This document shows, piece after piece, positions 8,669 to 17,359 of a stretch of DNA of 64,000 nt (position 1 is its first letter; each line of letters opens with the position of its first letter). The position numbers and the translations under genes were made by a program. Origin of the DNA: Ornithinimicrobium cryptoxanthini (GTDB taxonomy: Bacteria; Actinomycetota; Actinomycetes; Actinomycetales; Dermatophilaceae). The DNA is taken from positions 1,240,001-1,304,000 of the forward strand of contig NZ_CP099490.1 of the NCBI RefSeq assembly GCF_023923205.1. Direction: 5' to 3'. Below the pieces are notes generated by a model. That model was not told the DNA's origin. It did not search any database and saw only the letters and a program-made list of their open reading frames with translations.

Positions 8669-9523
8669 GGTGACCGTGGCCGTGTCCGCCAGGACGGCTG
8701 GGTCGTCGCTGCCACCGATCACCAACTCGCCGATCACCGTCTCGCCATCGGACTCATAGACCGGGACGCTGAAGGTCTTTCCCAAACGCTCCTGCTGCTG
8801 GACCAGGGCTTCCTCTGGTGAGCTCGGCGCGGGCCCCCCGGCGGCATTCATCTCAGCCACATAGGCATAGCCGATCTGACCATTGGTGGCGATGACCGTG
8901 ACCAGGTCTGGCTCGCCGTTCTCGTTGTGCACCCCAAACGTCTCGCCCTTGGCGTTGACGCCCCACTCGGTCACCTCGGTGCTGACATAGGTCGTCGTCA
9001 CCCGCCACCGGGCACCGTCAGTGGCCCGGATCTCGACGGACTTCTGCCCATCTGCCAGGGCTACGACATAACCGGCTTGGGACTGCCGCCCCAGCTCCTC
9101 GCCGTCTTCCTCGGAGCAGATCATCCCGGCACCATCTGGATACTCAAAAGTGCCGGGGCCGAGACAGTCGAGCACGATGTCCACGCCAGTCGACTCCGCG
9201 GGCGGCTCGCCGAGTTCCACGGTGGCCGTCCCGGTGCCGGTGACGGTGCGCGGTTCACTCAGTGGCGTGACCCTGGTCCCGCCGAGCAGGTCCTCCTCCA
9301 ACGCCGTGGCACTGCCCGGAGCGATCGCCGGCTCGTCGGGCAGCAGTTGCGTGGCGAGCGGCACGGCGAGAGCGAGCACTACCGCTCCCGCGGCCCCGCC
9401 CACCACGGCCTGTCGGCGTCGCCTCCGACGCACGCGCTCGCGGATCTGCTCGAACCGGTCCACCGGGTCCCTCAGGTCGGGGGGCAGGTCGTGCAACTGG
9501 TCGGTGACGCGGTCCGTGTCCAT
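8657..9523 (-). CDS. membrane-anchored probable anti-sigma factor of the adjacent ECF sigma
   Basis: 288 residues from ATG 9523. The first ~35 residues are acidic or basic and cytoplasmic, then comes one transmembrane segment (residues ~40-58, after RRRRRR), then a long extracytoplasmic part with no recognised catalytic motif. This topology and the 1-base TGATG overlap with the sigma gene are the usual layout of an ECF sigma with its regulator. The ribosome binding site AAGGAGG is 7 bases before the ATG, better than for the GTG three bases earlier. No zinc-binding H-x3-C-x2-C motif is seen, so it is not a ZAS-type anti-sigma. The regulator role is inferred from context. Confidence 0.6.
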   Translation of the reverse strand: MDTDRVTDQLHDLPPDLRDPVDRFEQIRERVRRRRRRQAVVGGAAGAVVLALAVPLATQLLPDEPAIAPGSATALEEDLLGGTRVTPLSEPRTVTGTGTATVELGEPPAESTGVDIVLDCLGPGTFEYPDGAGMICSEEDGEELGRQSQAGYVVALADGQKSVEIRATDGARWRVTTTYVSTEVTEWGVNAKGETFGVHNENGEPDLVTVIATNGQIGYAYVAEMNAAGGPAPSSPEEALVQQQERLGKTFSVPVYESDGETVIGELVIGGSDDPAVLADTATVTRGP

Positions 9524-10047
9524 CACAGTTCCTCCTTGATGAGCGTGTCCTGACCGATGACGTCACGCAGCCGGGCCAGCCCCTTGGCGGTCTGGCTCTT
9601 CACGGTCCCGGCGGAGCAGCCCATGATCTCGGCGACGGCCTCGACGGAGAGGTCATCGAAATAGCGCAGCACCACGGACTGCCGCTGCCGCACGGGCAGG
9701 GTGGCGAGCGCATCCATCAGCACCAGCCGGTCGATGATCTGTCCGCTCCGGTCTTGCTCGGCATACAACAGCGGGGGTATGCCGTCACTCCCCGACGTCA
9801 GATCAGTCGACTTCTCGCGGGTCCAGAAGCGAGACCGCCAGCTGGCGTTGGTGCGCACCATCACCTGGCGCACATAGGCCTCGGGGTGGCCCTGTCTCAC
9901 ACGCGACCAGTGCGGCCACGTGCGGGCCAGGGCGGTCTGCAGGAGGTCCTCGGCGCTGACTGCGTCGCCGGTCAGCATCCAGGCAGTGCGCAGCAGGGAC
10001 GGCGACCGCCCAGCCACGAACTCCCGGAATCCGTCCGGCTCACGCAT
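9523..10047 (-). CDS. ECF RNA polymerase sigma factor, SigE family
   Basis: 174 residues from ATG 10047, with AGGAGG a few bases upstream; the longer upstream frame is not needed. Region 2 is at about residues 8-75 (AWMLTGDAVSAEDLLQTAL, then PEAYVRQVMVR), and region 4 is at about 105-165 (LPVRQRQSVVLRYFDDLS, then CSAGTVKSQTAKGLARLR). This pattern is typical of the actinobacterial SigE-family ECF group. It redirects RNA polymerase to stress or envelope promoters; the target set is unknown. It is co-transcribed with the membrane protein that follows, the likely anti-sigma. Confidence 0.9.
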   Translation of the reverse strand: MREPDGFREFVAGRSPSLLRTAWMLTGDAVSAEDLLQTALARTWPHWSRVRQGHPEAYVRQVMVRTNASWRSRFWTREKSTDLTSGSDGIPPLLYAEQDRSGQIIDRLVLMDALATLPVRQRQSVVLRYFDDLSVEAVAEIMGCSAGTVKSQTAKGLARLRDVIGQDTLIKEEL

Positions 10048-10152
10048 GAGTCCTCCTGTGTTCTTGACCATCAAACCGGCTGGGCCATCGGTTCGGTTGC
10101 CGGCGTGTCCGATTGGCGGTTCGCGAGACGATCCAAACCACCCCAAATGTGG

Positions 10153-10170
10153 CGCGAGTCGCGGTCCGAA
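10153..10170. repeat. 18-bp direct repeat, copy 2, in the sigma operon promoter region
   Basis: Identical to 8621-8638. It lies about 105 bases upstream of the ECF sigma start and about 90 bases upstream of the DUF1232 gene on the other strand, so it could bind a regulator of either. Confidence 0.8.
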
Positions 10171-10258
10171 TCACCTGACACACGGGCGGGCGGGAATCCT
10201 CGGGGGGTGTCAGTCGTTGGACACCACGAGAATGATCGCGCCAGAACGGGAGTCACCC

Positions 10259-10660
10259 ATGGCCAGTGCTGCACGCCGCCCCCTCCGCTGGGGCGCCCTG
10301 ATGGGCGTCGCCACCGCCATCCGCTCCGCGAGCCAACCCGGCTCGCCCGGCCTCGGCTCACGACTGGCCGCCCTGCCACGCATGGCACGCGCCGTCACGA
10401 CCAAGCGCTACACCGGCATCGACAGCTCAAAGCTGCTGATGATGCTTGCTGCCGTCGGTTATGTCGTCAGCCCCATCGACCTGATGCCGGAGGCGATGCT
10501 CTTCGTCGCGGGTCTGGGGGATGACGCGCTCGTCATCGGCTGGCTCGCCGTCACGGTCATCAACGCCATCGACGACTTCCTCGACTGGGAGAAGAACGGC
10601 ACGGCCTATCCCGGCCAGGTCATCCACGACGAGCAGGTCCCGCACTACGACGTCGTCTGA
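10259..10660 (+). CDS. DUF1232 (YkvA-like) small membrane protein
   Basis: 133 residues from ATG 10259, preceded by GGGAG at 6 bases; an in-frame ATG at 10232 is the alternative. The diagnostic stretch is GYVVSPIDLMPEAMLFVAGLGDD (written here only as the family signature: Y-x-x-SPIDL-x-P followed by G-x-x-DD), with a hydrophobic helix after it (VIGWLAVTVINAI). The family has unknown function. It is divergent from the ECF sigma operon and shares a strong bidirectional terminator with cspA. Confidence 0.8.
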   Translation: MASAARRPLRWGALMGVATAIRSASQPGSPGLGSRLAALPRMARAVTTKRYTGIDSSKLLMMLAAVGYVVSPIDLMPEAMLFVAGLGDDALVIGWLAVTVINAIDDFLDWEKNGTAYPGQVIHDEQVPHYDVV

Positions 10661-10712
10661 CCGAGCCCGGCTGCGCAAGAAACCAGGTGGGGCCGGCCCC
10701 CACAACGACAAG

Positions 10713-10739
10713 AAGGCCCCGCGCAGAGCGCGGGGCCTT
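10713..10739. terminator. bidirectional rho-independent terminator
   Basis: A perfect 12-bp stem (AAGGCCCCGCGC / GCGCGGGGCCTT) with a 3-base loop sits between the convergent DUF1232 and cspA genes. T-rich bases follow on both strands. Confidence 0.95.
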
Positions 10740-10758
10740 CTTCGTGCTGTTGGTCAGC

Positions 10759-10962
10759 TCAGAGCGGGCGAACCTGCTCAGCCTGCGGACCCTTCGGGCC
10801 CTGGGTGACGTCGAACTCCACCTTCTGGCCTTCCTGGAGCTCGCGGTAACCGGAGCTGTCGATGGCGGAGTAGTGAACGAAGACGTCAGCGCCGCCCCCG
10901 TCCTGCTCGATGAATCCGAAGCCCTTCTCGGAGTTGAACCACTTCACGGTGCCTGTAGCCAC
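10759..10962 (-). CDS. cspA: cold-shock protein (CspA family)
   Basis: 67 residues from GTG 10962, with AGAGG 8 bases upstream. It is a single OB-fold cold-shock domain: [18 protein letters not shown] (RNP1 KGFGFIE), then DVFVHYSAI (RNP2 VFVHY). It binds single-stranded RNA and DNA and acts as an RNA chaperone. The frame is open for another 34 codons upstream, but that part has no similarity to the family. Its name within the Csp set (cspA, B, C) cannot be decided. Confidence 0.95.
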   Translation of the reverse strand: MATGTVKWFNSEKGFGFIEQDGGGADVFVHYSAIDSSGYRELQEGQKVEFDVTQGPKGPQAEQVRPL

Positions 10963-11218
10963 TGGTGCTGCCTCTTCTTGGTTGCTGTCGGGGCCCACAA
11001 GTGCGGCGCCTCCGGACTGCCGAGCACGTCCAGGATCCTGCACCCCGGTTCTCACGGGAAGCACAAACCTTGCAGGACACTCACGACAGGTCGAGATGAC
11101 GCTAGCACGGAGGAGGTGACCTGGCCAATATCGTTGCGCATCAGAGAGCCTGATTGCACGGACTGTGTCCTGTCCAGGGCCGCGTCACAGCGCTATTCTG
11201 TCTCGCAACGCCGGGATG
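10963..11218. other. divergent intergenic region of cspA and the amidohydrolase gene
   Basis: 256 bases without a supported gene. They would carry the long 5' leader typical of cold-shock mRNAs on the minus strand. A possible -10 element TATTCT near 11193-11198 lies in front of the amidohydrolase gene. No clear -35 is seen for either direction. Confidence 0.3.
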
Positions 11219-12604
11219 AAAGCCAGGCTCATGAATCTGCGAGAGCAAGCCGCGGTGCGGGACACGATCGTTGCCAGCAACGGCTCCACTGATGTGCGCA
11301 TTCTGCTCACGGGCACCACGATCATGACGATGGGGCCGCGGGGCGTGGTGCGCGGCGACCTTCTGCTGAGCGGCGGCATGATCGAGGCTGTCGGCCCCGG
11401 GCTGGCGGACCAGGTCGGGGCCGCGATCGTCATCGACGCGAGCCAGACGTGCGTCGTGCCCGGGCTCGTCGACTCCCACCTGCACGCCTGGGAGGGCCAG
11501 TTGCGGGGGATTGCGCCCGACGCCGACTTCGGGCGCTACTGGGCGCTCACCCACGACGGGATCGCGCAGCACTATCGCCCCGAGGACATGGCAGTCGCCG
11601 AGCGGCTCTCCGCCGCACACGCACTCAACGCCGGGACGACGACGTTCATCGACAACAGTCACAACTCGCGCACCCGAGACCACTCCAATGCCGCCATCGA
11701 GGCGCTGATCGCCACCGGCATCCGCGCTGTCTATGCGGCCGGTGGTGCCCAGGCCGGCGACCATGATCACCAGTTTCCCGAGGATCTGCTGCGACTGCGC
11801 GACGAGTACTTCTGCGGTGGTCAGGGTCTCGTCACGCTCCGGATGATGGACGTCATGCCGTCGCGCGAGGCGTGGACCTTTGCGGCCGAGCACGGCTTCG
11901 ACCTCTGTGCGGAGATGGGGTCCTGGGTGCCCGGCATCGAGTCACTCGCCGACACGGGGCTGATGGCGCCCGGGCACACCTACAACCACTGCTCGGGTTT
12001 CAGCAGGACGATGTGGCAGGCCATCGCCGACAGCGGGGCCGCGGTGAACCTGGTCCCACGGTCCGACTCGCAGTACGGACTCGGCGGCTTCTCACCAGTC
12101 CTGGAGGCCAACCGACTCGCCATCCAGGAAGGCATCAGCTCCGACAACGAGCTCAGCTATGCGCATGACATGTTCACCGAGATGCGCACCCTGCTCACCG
12201 TCCAACGAGGGCTCTCGTTCACTGCGGAACTCGCTGGCGAGGTGGACGTGCCCCGACCGTATGGCGTGGCGGACGTGCTCCGAGCCGCGACGGTCGGCGG
12301 CGCCCTCAACGCAGGCCTGCAGGACGAGATCGGCACGATCGAGCCCGGCAAGAAGGCGGACCTGGTGCTGATCACCCTGGACGACGTCACGACCCGGTTG
12401 CGGGGCTCCGACATCGGGGCCGTCGTCACCTACGGCTCCGCGGCGGTCGTCGACACGGTCTTCGTCGACGGCAAGGTCAAGAAGTGGGGCGGCGAGCTGG
12501 TCGGCGTCAACTATGACCAGCTCGCCCGCGAGGGTGAGGCTTCGCGCACCTATCTGCTTGAGCAGTTTGGCGTCACCACGGATGGGCTCCACGTCGGGCT
12601 CTGA
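11219..12604 (+). CDS. metal-dependent amidohydrolase (TRZ/ATZ / cytosine deaminase-like)
   Basis: 461 residues from ATG 11219; ATG 11231 is nearly as good and upstream frame reaches 11165. Metal-site candidates are the HxH pair His87/His89 in VDSHLHAW, His257 in YNHCSGFS, and Asp309 in ISSDNELSYAHD. The C-terminal GTIEPGKKADLVLITLDD is typical of the family. Members deaminate or dechlorinate triazines, guanine, adenosine or related rings; the substrate is unknown here. The usual VHANW-type second His segment is replaced by GHTYNHCSG, so it is a diverged member. It is a single gene, convergent with the S9 peptidase 12 bases away. Confidence 0.85.
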   Translation, partial: KARLMNLREQAAVRDTIVASNGSTDVRILLTGTTIMTMGPRGVVRGDLLLSGGMIEAVGPGLADQVGAAIVIDASQTCVVPGLVDSHLHAWEGQLRGIAPDADFGRYWALTHDGIAQHYRPEDMAVAERLSAAHALNAGTTTFIDNSHNSRTRDHSNAAIEALIATGIRAVYAAGGAQAGDHDHQFPEDLLRLRDEYFCGGQGLVTLRMMDVMPSREAWTFAAEHGFDLCAEMGSWVPGIESLADTGLMAPGHTYNHCSGFSRTMWQAIADSGAAVNLVPRSDSQYGLGGFSPVLEANRLAIQEGISSDNELSYAHDMFTEMRTLLTVQRGLSFTAELAGEVDVPRPYGVADVLRAATVGGALNAGLQDEIGTIEPGKKADLVLITLDDVTTRLRGSDIGAVVTYGSAAVVDTVFVDGKVKKWGGELVGVNYDQLAREGEASRTYLLEQFGVTTDGLHVGL

Positions 12605-12616
12605 GCGCCCGAGCCC

Positions 12617-14794
12617 TCACTCCCGGGAAGCAACCTCGGCCTCGACGTCTCCGTCGCCGTCCGCCTCCTCCTTGGCGGCGGCGGCCTTCTTGAGCTGCTT
12701 CTCGCTCGGCGCGGACCGCCCCAGCTCGACCGGCAGCTCGGGAGCCGCCTGGCCCAGCACGTGCTCGGCCAGGAAGCCCGAGACCACCTGGTACCACACC
12801 TTCGCGTGCTGCGGCGAGAGGATCCAGTGGTTCTCGTTGGGGAAATAGAGGAACCGGTGCGGCGTGCGACCCTCGTCGTCGGCCGGCAGCCCGGAGGCCG
12901 AGAGCAGTTCGTACCACAGCCGCAGACCCTCACCGATCGGGACGCGATAGTCCTTGTCGCCGTGGATCACCAGCACCGGCGTGACGATCTGGTCGACGAA
13001 CCGGTGCGGACTGTTGGCCTCGCCCATCTCAGGGGTCATCTCGCGCTGCCAGTAGAACGCGGCGTCGGTCGTCGGGCCGAACTGGTCGAGCGCCCACAAC
13101 GACGCGTGCGTGACGATCGCCTTGAACCGGTCGGTGTGCCCGGCGACCCAGTTGGCCATGTAGCCACCGAACGACCCGCCCATCGCCGCCGTCCGCGACT
13201 CGTCGATGTCATCGCGGGCCACCACGGCGTCGGTGACCGCCATCAGGTCCTCGAACGGCGCCTGCCCCCACGCACCCCAGCCGCGCTGGATGAACTCCTG
13301 CCCGTAGCCGGTGGACAGCGCCGGGTCCGGCAGCAGCACGGCATAGCCCTGGGTCACCATCAGCCAGGGGTTCCACCGCCAGGTCCAGGCGTTCCACGAC
13401 CCGAGCGGACCGCCGTGGATCCACAGGAGCAGCGGGTGGCCGTCCGCGCCGCCGTCGCCCTCAGGCAGCGCGAGCCACCCGCGCACGCGCACCCCGTCGG
13501 CGGTCGTGGTCTCGACCTCCTCCAGGCGCCCGGGGATGTGCGGGCGCTCGACCGGTCCCGGGAGCTCGGTGACCGCGCCGCTGGCCAGGTCGAGCGCCAC
13601 CACCTCGGCGGGGAAGAGATAGCTGGAGCGCACGGCATACGCGCTGCTCCCGTCGGGGGAGACGACGACCTCGGAGTATGCCGAGTCGTCGCTGGTCACC
13701 CGGCTCACCTCACCGGTGGTCACGTCGATCGAGAAGATCGGCGCACGGCCGTCCTCGTCAGCGATGACCAGCAGGGAGCGACCGTCGGGCAGCCAGGCTG
13801 CCGGGCGCGCCCAGCGGTCCCACTCCGCAGCCAGCGGCGAGCGCTCGCCGGTGGCCAGGTCAAGGAGGTTGAGCACCGGGTGCGGCGCCTGCTCGGGCGT
13901 GCTCTGGGTGTCGACGATGACCACGGCCCGCGAGTTGTCGGGGCTGATCAGCGGCGCATAGAACTCATGACCGGGCTCGTCGAGCAGCACGGTGCGCTCG
14001 CCGGTGGCCAGGTCGATGCGGACCAGCTGGCTGCGCTGGCTGCCGCGGGCCTCGGGGACGCTGAGCGAGACGAGGGCAAAGGTGCCGTCCGGGCTGAGGG
14101 TCGGATCCCCGTCGCGCATGGCGGCGCCGACGCCCTCTGTGACCAGGCGCAGCTTCAGGGGCGGCACGTGGTCGGTGGTGGTCGGGCGCTTCGGGGTGTT
14201 GTCCGCGTCCGGCTCGGCCACGAACAGCTGCGGCGCGCTCGGGCCGAGGTCGGCGTCCCAGAACCGCACGGGGTAGCCGTCGTGCAGGATCGCGTGCACG
14301 TCGGCGTCCTTGCGGGCCTTGTGGATCGCGGCGTGCGAGGTCTCGTCGGTGGCCCCGGGCAGCACGCTCGCGACCACGGCCGTCACGTCGGCGTCACGCG
14401 CGCAGAGCACCTGCGACACCCCGCCCGGGCGCGAGTGCACGACCCGCGCCTCGCCGCCCTCGGCCGGGATCTCCCACAGCGCGGCCCGGGGCGTCTCGTC
14501 GTCGCTGTCCGGGTTGGGCCGGGCCGAGGTGAAGAAGAGCGCACCGGTGCTGCTGAACGCGGCGCCCGCCTCACCCTTGGCGCTGCGCGTGATGCGGTAT
14601 GCCGCGCGCTCACCGGTGGGGTCCAGGCCCCAGAGTGCGGTGGCGTAGCCCGTCCCGGCCCGGTTGATCGTGGTCACCGTCGTGACGAGCCGGCTGCCGT
14701 CGGGGCTCAGCGCGAGACCACCCAACCGGGGCATCGCGACATAGTGATCAAGATCGTCGAACACGGTGGGGGCGGCCTGCGGCTCCGGTGTCAT
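12617..14794 (-). CDS. S9 family serine peptidase (acylaminoacyl-peptidase / prolyl oligopeptidase type)
   Basis: 725 residues from ATG 14794, with AAGGAA just upstream. An N-terminal beta-propeller of TolB/WD40-like repeats (LSPDGSRLV and similar, residues ~20-430) is followed by an alpha/beta-hydrolase domain. The catalytic triad can be placed: Ser541 in GGSFGGY, Asp615 in HGDKDYRVP and His656 in NENHWI. There is no signal peptide, so it is probably cytoplasmic and cleaves short peptides. The last ~50 residues are a charged Lys/Glu/Asp-rich tail beyond the usual domain end. Confidence 0.9.
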   Translation of the reverse strand: MTPEPQAAPTVFDDLDHYVAMPRLGGLALSPDGSRLVTTVTTINRAGTGYATALWGLDPTGERAAYRITRSAKGEAGAAFSSTGALFFTSARPNPDSDDETPRAALWEIPAEGGEARVVHSRPGGVSQVLCARDADVTAVVASVLPGATDETSHAAIHKARKDADVHAILHDGYPVRFWDADLGPSAPQLFVAEPDADNTPKRPTTTDHVPPLKLRLVTEGVGAAMRDGDPTLSPDGTFALVSLSVPEARGSQRSQLVRIDLATGERTVLLDEPGHEFYAPLISPDNSRAVVIVDTQSTPEQAPHPVLNLLDLATGERSPLAAEWDRWARPAAWLPDGRSLLVIADEDGRAPIFSIDVTTGEVSRVTSDDSAYSEVVVSPDGSSAYAVRSSYLFPAEVVALDLASGAVTELPGPVERPHIPGRLEEVETTTADGVRVRGWLALPEGDGGADGHPLLLWIHGGPLGSWNAWTWRWNPWLMVTQGYAVLLPDPALSTGYGQEFIQRGWGAWGQAPFEDLMAVTDAVVARDDIDESRTAAMGGSFGGYMANWVAGHTDRFKAIVTHASLWALDQFGPTTDAAFYWQREMTPEMGEANSPHRFVDQIVTPVLVIHGDKDYRVPIGEGLRLWYELLSASGLPADDEGRTPHRFLYFPNENHWILSPQHAKVWYQVVSGFLAEHVLGQAAPELPVELGRSAPSEKQLKKAAAAKEEADGDGDVEAEVASRE

Positions 14795-14925
14795 GGTTCC
14801 TTCTTATCATTGGCGTCCGACAGCAACGCTGGTGCGGCGTTCGGTCAGCCGGCCCCACGGCATACATCATGGAATCACCGGGCCGGCCCGCGCGTTGTGC
14901 ATCGTGAGACCTGAGGAGGACTGAC

Positions 14926-15855
14926 GTGATCGACCCGAGTTCGCTCTATCAGTTGGAGCCCGAGCCGGCCCGGCAGCCGCAGCACGCGCCGCTGCTGCAC
15001 GTGTCGCTCGAGGGCTTCATGGACGCCGGCAACGTGCGCAGCCAGCTGACCGGGCACCTGCTCGAGCACCTGGAGCACACGGTCGTGGCCAAGTTCGAGA
15101 TGGACTCGCTGATCGACTATCGCTCGCGCCGGCCGATGATGACCTTTGACAGTGACCAGTGGAGCGACTTCGAGGAGCCCGAGTTGGTGCTCTATCGGGT
15201 CATCGACCGCTCGGGGGAGCCGTTCCTGCTGCTCGACGGCATGGAGCCGGACTTTCACTGGGAGGCGTTCGTCGAGGCCGTCCACCAGCTGTGCCTGGGC
15301 TTCGGCGTGCGGCGGATGGTCTCTGCACACGGCGTGCCGATGGCAGTGCCGCACACCCGCCCGATCGGCGCGACGAGCTATGCCAGCAACCGTGAGCTGC
15401 TTGGCCCCGCCGACCCGATGTTTGGGACCGTCAAGGTGCCCGGCAGCGCTGAGTCGCTGCTGCACCTGCGCCTTGGCAACGCCGGCGTCGAGACGATGGG
15501 CGTGGCGGTGCACGTGCCGCACTATCTGGCCGAGGCACAGTTCGGGGACGCCGCGGTCGCGGCCCTCGACAAGCTGGTCGGCTTCACGGGCGCGGACCTG
15601 CCCCGCGACGCGCTCGCGGCCGCAGCGGGTCTGAACCGTGCCGAGATCGCTCGTGAGCTCGCCGAGAACGAGGACGCCGCCGAGGTGGTCGCGGCACTCG
15701 AGCAGCGCTACGACCGCTTCGTCGAGGGGCAGCGCAAGCGCAGCCTGCTGGCGGCTGAGGTGGGCGAGCTGCCCAGCGCCGACGAGATCGGTGCGCAGTT
15801 CGAGGACTTCCTGCGCGAGGTCTCCGACGGCGAGGAGTCCTCAGAGCAGGAGTGA
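14926..15855 (+). CDS. PAC2 family protein
   Basis: 309 residues from GTG 14926, with a perfect GAGGAGG site 6 bases before it. The proteasome-assembly-chaperone-2-like fold is indicated by EGFMDAGNV near residue 27, DSLIDYRSRRP, LLDGMEPD, and the GATSYASN stretch. It is widespread in actinobacteria, often in one copy, with no proven function; a link to the bacterial proteasome is only suggested by the fold. The C-terminus is acidic. A strong hairpin follows. Confidence 0.85.
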   Translation: MIDPSSLYQLEPEPARQPQHAPLLHVSLEGFMDAGNVRSQLTGHLLEHLEHTVVAKFEMDSLIDYRSRRPMMTFDSDQWSDFEEPELVLYRVIDRSGEPFLLLDGMEPDFHWEAFVEAVHQLCLGFGVRRMVSAHGVPMAVPHTRPIGATSYASNRELLGPADPMFGTVKVPGSAESLLHLRLGNAGVETMGVAVHVPHYLAEAQFGDAAVAALDKLVGFTGADLPRDALAAAAGLNRAEIARELAENEDAAEVVAALEQRYDRFVEGQRKRSLLAAEVGELPSADEIGAQFEDFLREVSDGEESSEQE

Positions 15856-15984
15856 GGCGGGGGTCCACCGCTCGAGCGGGACCCGGCTGTTGGCTGAGAC
15901 CGGCCGCTCGATGAGGATCCATCCGTTTGACCTCCCGAATGCAGGCCGCGGCAGACAATCCGGCGGTCGAAATCTCCGACAGAT

Positions 15985-16017
15985 CGGCCCCGGTGCGCGA
16001 CGTGCGTACCGGGGCCG
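15985..16017. terminator. hairpin between convergent PAC2 and membrane-protein genes
   Basis: A perfect 10-bp stem (CGGCCCCGGT / ACCGGGGCCG) with a 13-base loop, followed on the plus strand by CTCTGAGTTGT. It probably works in both directions. Confidence 0.75.
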
Positions 16018-16037
16018 CTCTGAGTTGTCGGAGCTAG

Positions 16038-17246
16038 TCAGTTGTTGTCATCCCAACGCGGCGGGGGAGGTGGGAGCTGCTGCGTCTGGTCGCTCTCGTT
16101 GTCCTGCGCGTCGTCGCCATGGTCGGCCTCGGCGCGCTCGCGGTCGCCCTGCTCGCCGCTGCCCTGCTCACCGTCGCCCTGCTGGAAGGACGGGTCAGGG
16201 GTGGCATCCGGGCTTGAGGCGGCACCGGGGATGGGCTGTCCCGGAGACCAGGCCGTCGCCCCCGAGGAGGGCTGCTGGCTCGCGCCGTAGGAGCCCGGAG
16301 CCTCCTGGCCATAGCTCTGCTGGCCATAAGCCGTCTGGTCCTGCTGCGGCTGACCATAAGCAGTCTGGTCCTGCTGCGGCTGTTGGCCGTACTGCTGCTG
16401 GCCATAGCCCTGCGTCGGGTCCTGCGAGGCGTCGCCCTGCCCGTACTGGCTGTAGCCCTGGGTCTGGTCTTGGCCGTAGCCCTGCTGGCCGTAGCCCTGT
16501 TGCCCGTAGCCCTGTTGCCCGTAGCCCTGCGTCGGATCCGGCGCGCCATAGGGACCCTGACCAGGTGGGCCGTAGCCCGGGGGCACCGTCGGGAACTGTT
16601 GCGTCTGGTCCGGTCCGTAGGAGCCCTGGCCCTGAGCGGGAGCATAGGGCGACTGGCCGTAGGGGGACTGGTGCGGGTCGGCATACGGCGCCGCGCCGGA
16701 ACCGTAGGAGCTGTACTGATAGGGCTGGTCGGCTGGCGCCGCCCTGCGCTTCCTGCGCGTCATCAGCGCCCCGAGGCCGAGGATCGCGGCCAGGGCCAGG
16801 GAGATCCCGCCCAGGATCAGACCGAGGTTGCCGATGATGCCGGGGGCGGTGGTGCGGGTCGCGTTGGGACCGACATAGACCGCCGCGTCGGTGCCCTCGC
16901 AGGAGACCGGGTAGGTGCCCGCGTTGAGCGTGCTGGGCGTGCGCGCCACCTCATAGAACGGACGGTCCTGGACGTCGACCGAGTAGGCCGCGGTCGGGCG
17001 CTCCATCGTCGCCTCGCCCACCGTGCAGACCGTGTCATCTCGCACGTCCTCCTCGGCCCAGAGCGACATGCCGCTATCAGGGACACGGACCGACTGGCCC
17101 GCGTTGATGCCGGTCATGTTCGGGGTGGCGGTGTTGAGCACGCCGAAGAGCCCGAGCCCCAACAGCACCAGACCGGCCAGCGTGAACAGCACCGCAAACG
17201 AACCCAGGGCCCGTGATGCGCCGGATGACCTCTGCCCATTACCCAT
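16038..17246 (-). CDS. two-TM membrane protein with a long Gly/Tyr/Gln-rich tail
   Basis: 402 residues. The first transmembrane segment is at residues ~16-38 ([18 protein letters not shown]). Then comes an extracytoplasmic domain of about 100 residues with two Cys (TVCTVGE and PVSCEGT), which may form a disulfide. The second transmembrane segment is at ~135-163, followed by RRKRR. The remaining ~230 residues are low complexity: GYGQQ repeats, DQTAYGQ repeats and a proline run before the end ([10 protein letters not shown]). No enzymatic motif is seen. The tail would be cytoplasmic. The gene is not recognised beyond this architecture. Confidence 0.75.
   Translation of the reverse strand: MGNGQRSSGASRALGSFAVLFTLAGLVLLGLGLFGVLNTATPNMTGINAGQSVRVPDSGMSLWAEEDVRDDTVCTVGEATMERPTAAYSVDVQDRPFYEVARTPSTLNAGTYPVSCEGTDAAVYVGPNATRTTAPGIIGNLGLILGGISLALAAILGLGALMTRRKRRAAPADQPYQYSSYGSGAAPYADPHQSPYGQSPYAPAQGQGSYGPDQTQQFPTVPPGYGPPGQGPYGAPDPTQGYGQQGYGQQGYGQQGYGQDQTQGYSQYGQGDASQDPTQGYGQQQYGQQPQQDQTAYGQPQQDQTAYGQQSYGQEAPGSYGASQQPSSGATAWSPGQPIPGAASSPDATPDPSFQQGDGEQGSGEQGDRERAEADHGDDAQDNESDQTQQLPPPPPRWDDNN
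16324..16383. repeat. two 30-bp tandem repeats in the membrane-protein gene
   Basis: The two copies (16324-16353 and 16354-16383) differ at two positions. On the minus strand they encode a repeated ten-residue unit of the form [10 protein letters not shown]. Confidence 0.9.
16471..16530. repeat. four 15-bp tandem repeats encoding GYGQQ
   Basis: Four contiguous units of TGSCCGTAGCCCTGY form, at 16471, 16486, 16501 and 16516. They encode GYGQQ repeats in the minus-strand gene, so copy number could vary in frame. Confidence 0.9.
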
Positions 17247-17359
17247 GCCAGAAACCTAACGCACCCCACTGTCACTCGAGCCTGCACCTCCGCGCCACCG
17301 GTGGCAGGATGAGGCAAAAGCGCCGCAGGCAAGTTGCGGTCGAACAGACAGGAGAGCCC

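Noticed and set aside
12761..14914. 717-codon plus-strand open frame opposite the S9 peptidase
   Set aside because: The minus-strand frame has a full catalytic triad and propeller; the plus frame has no family features.
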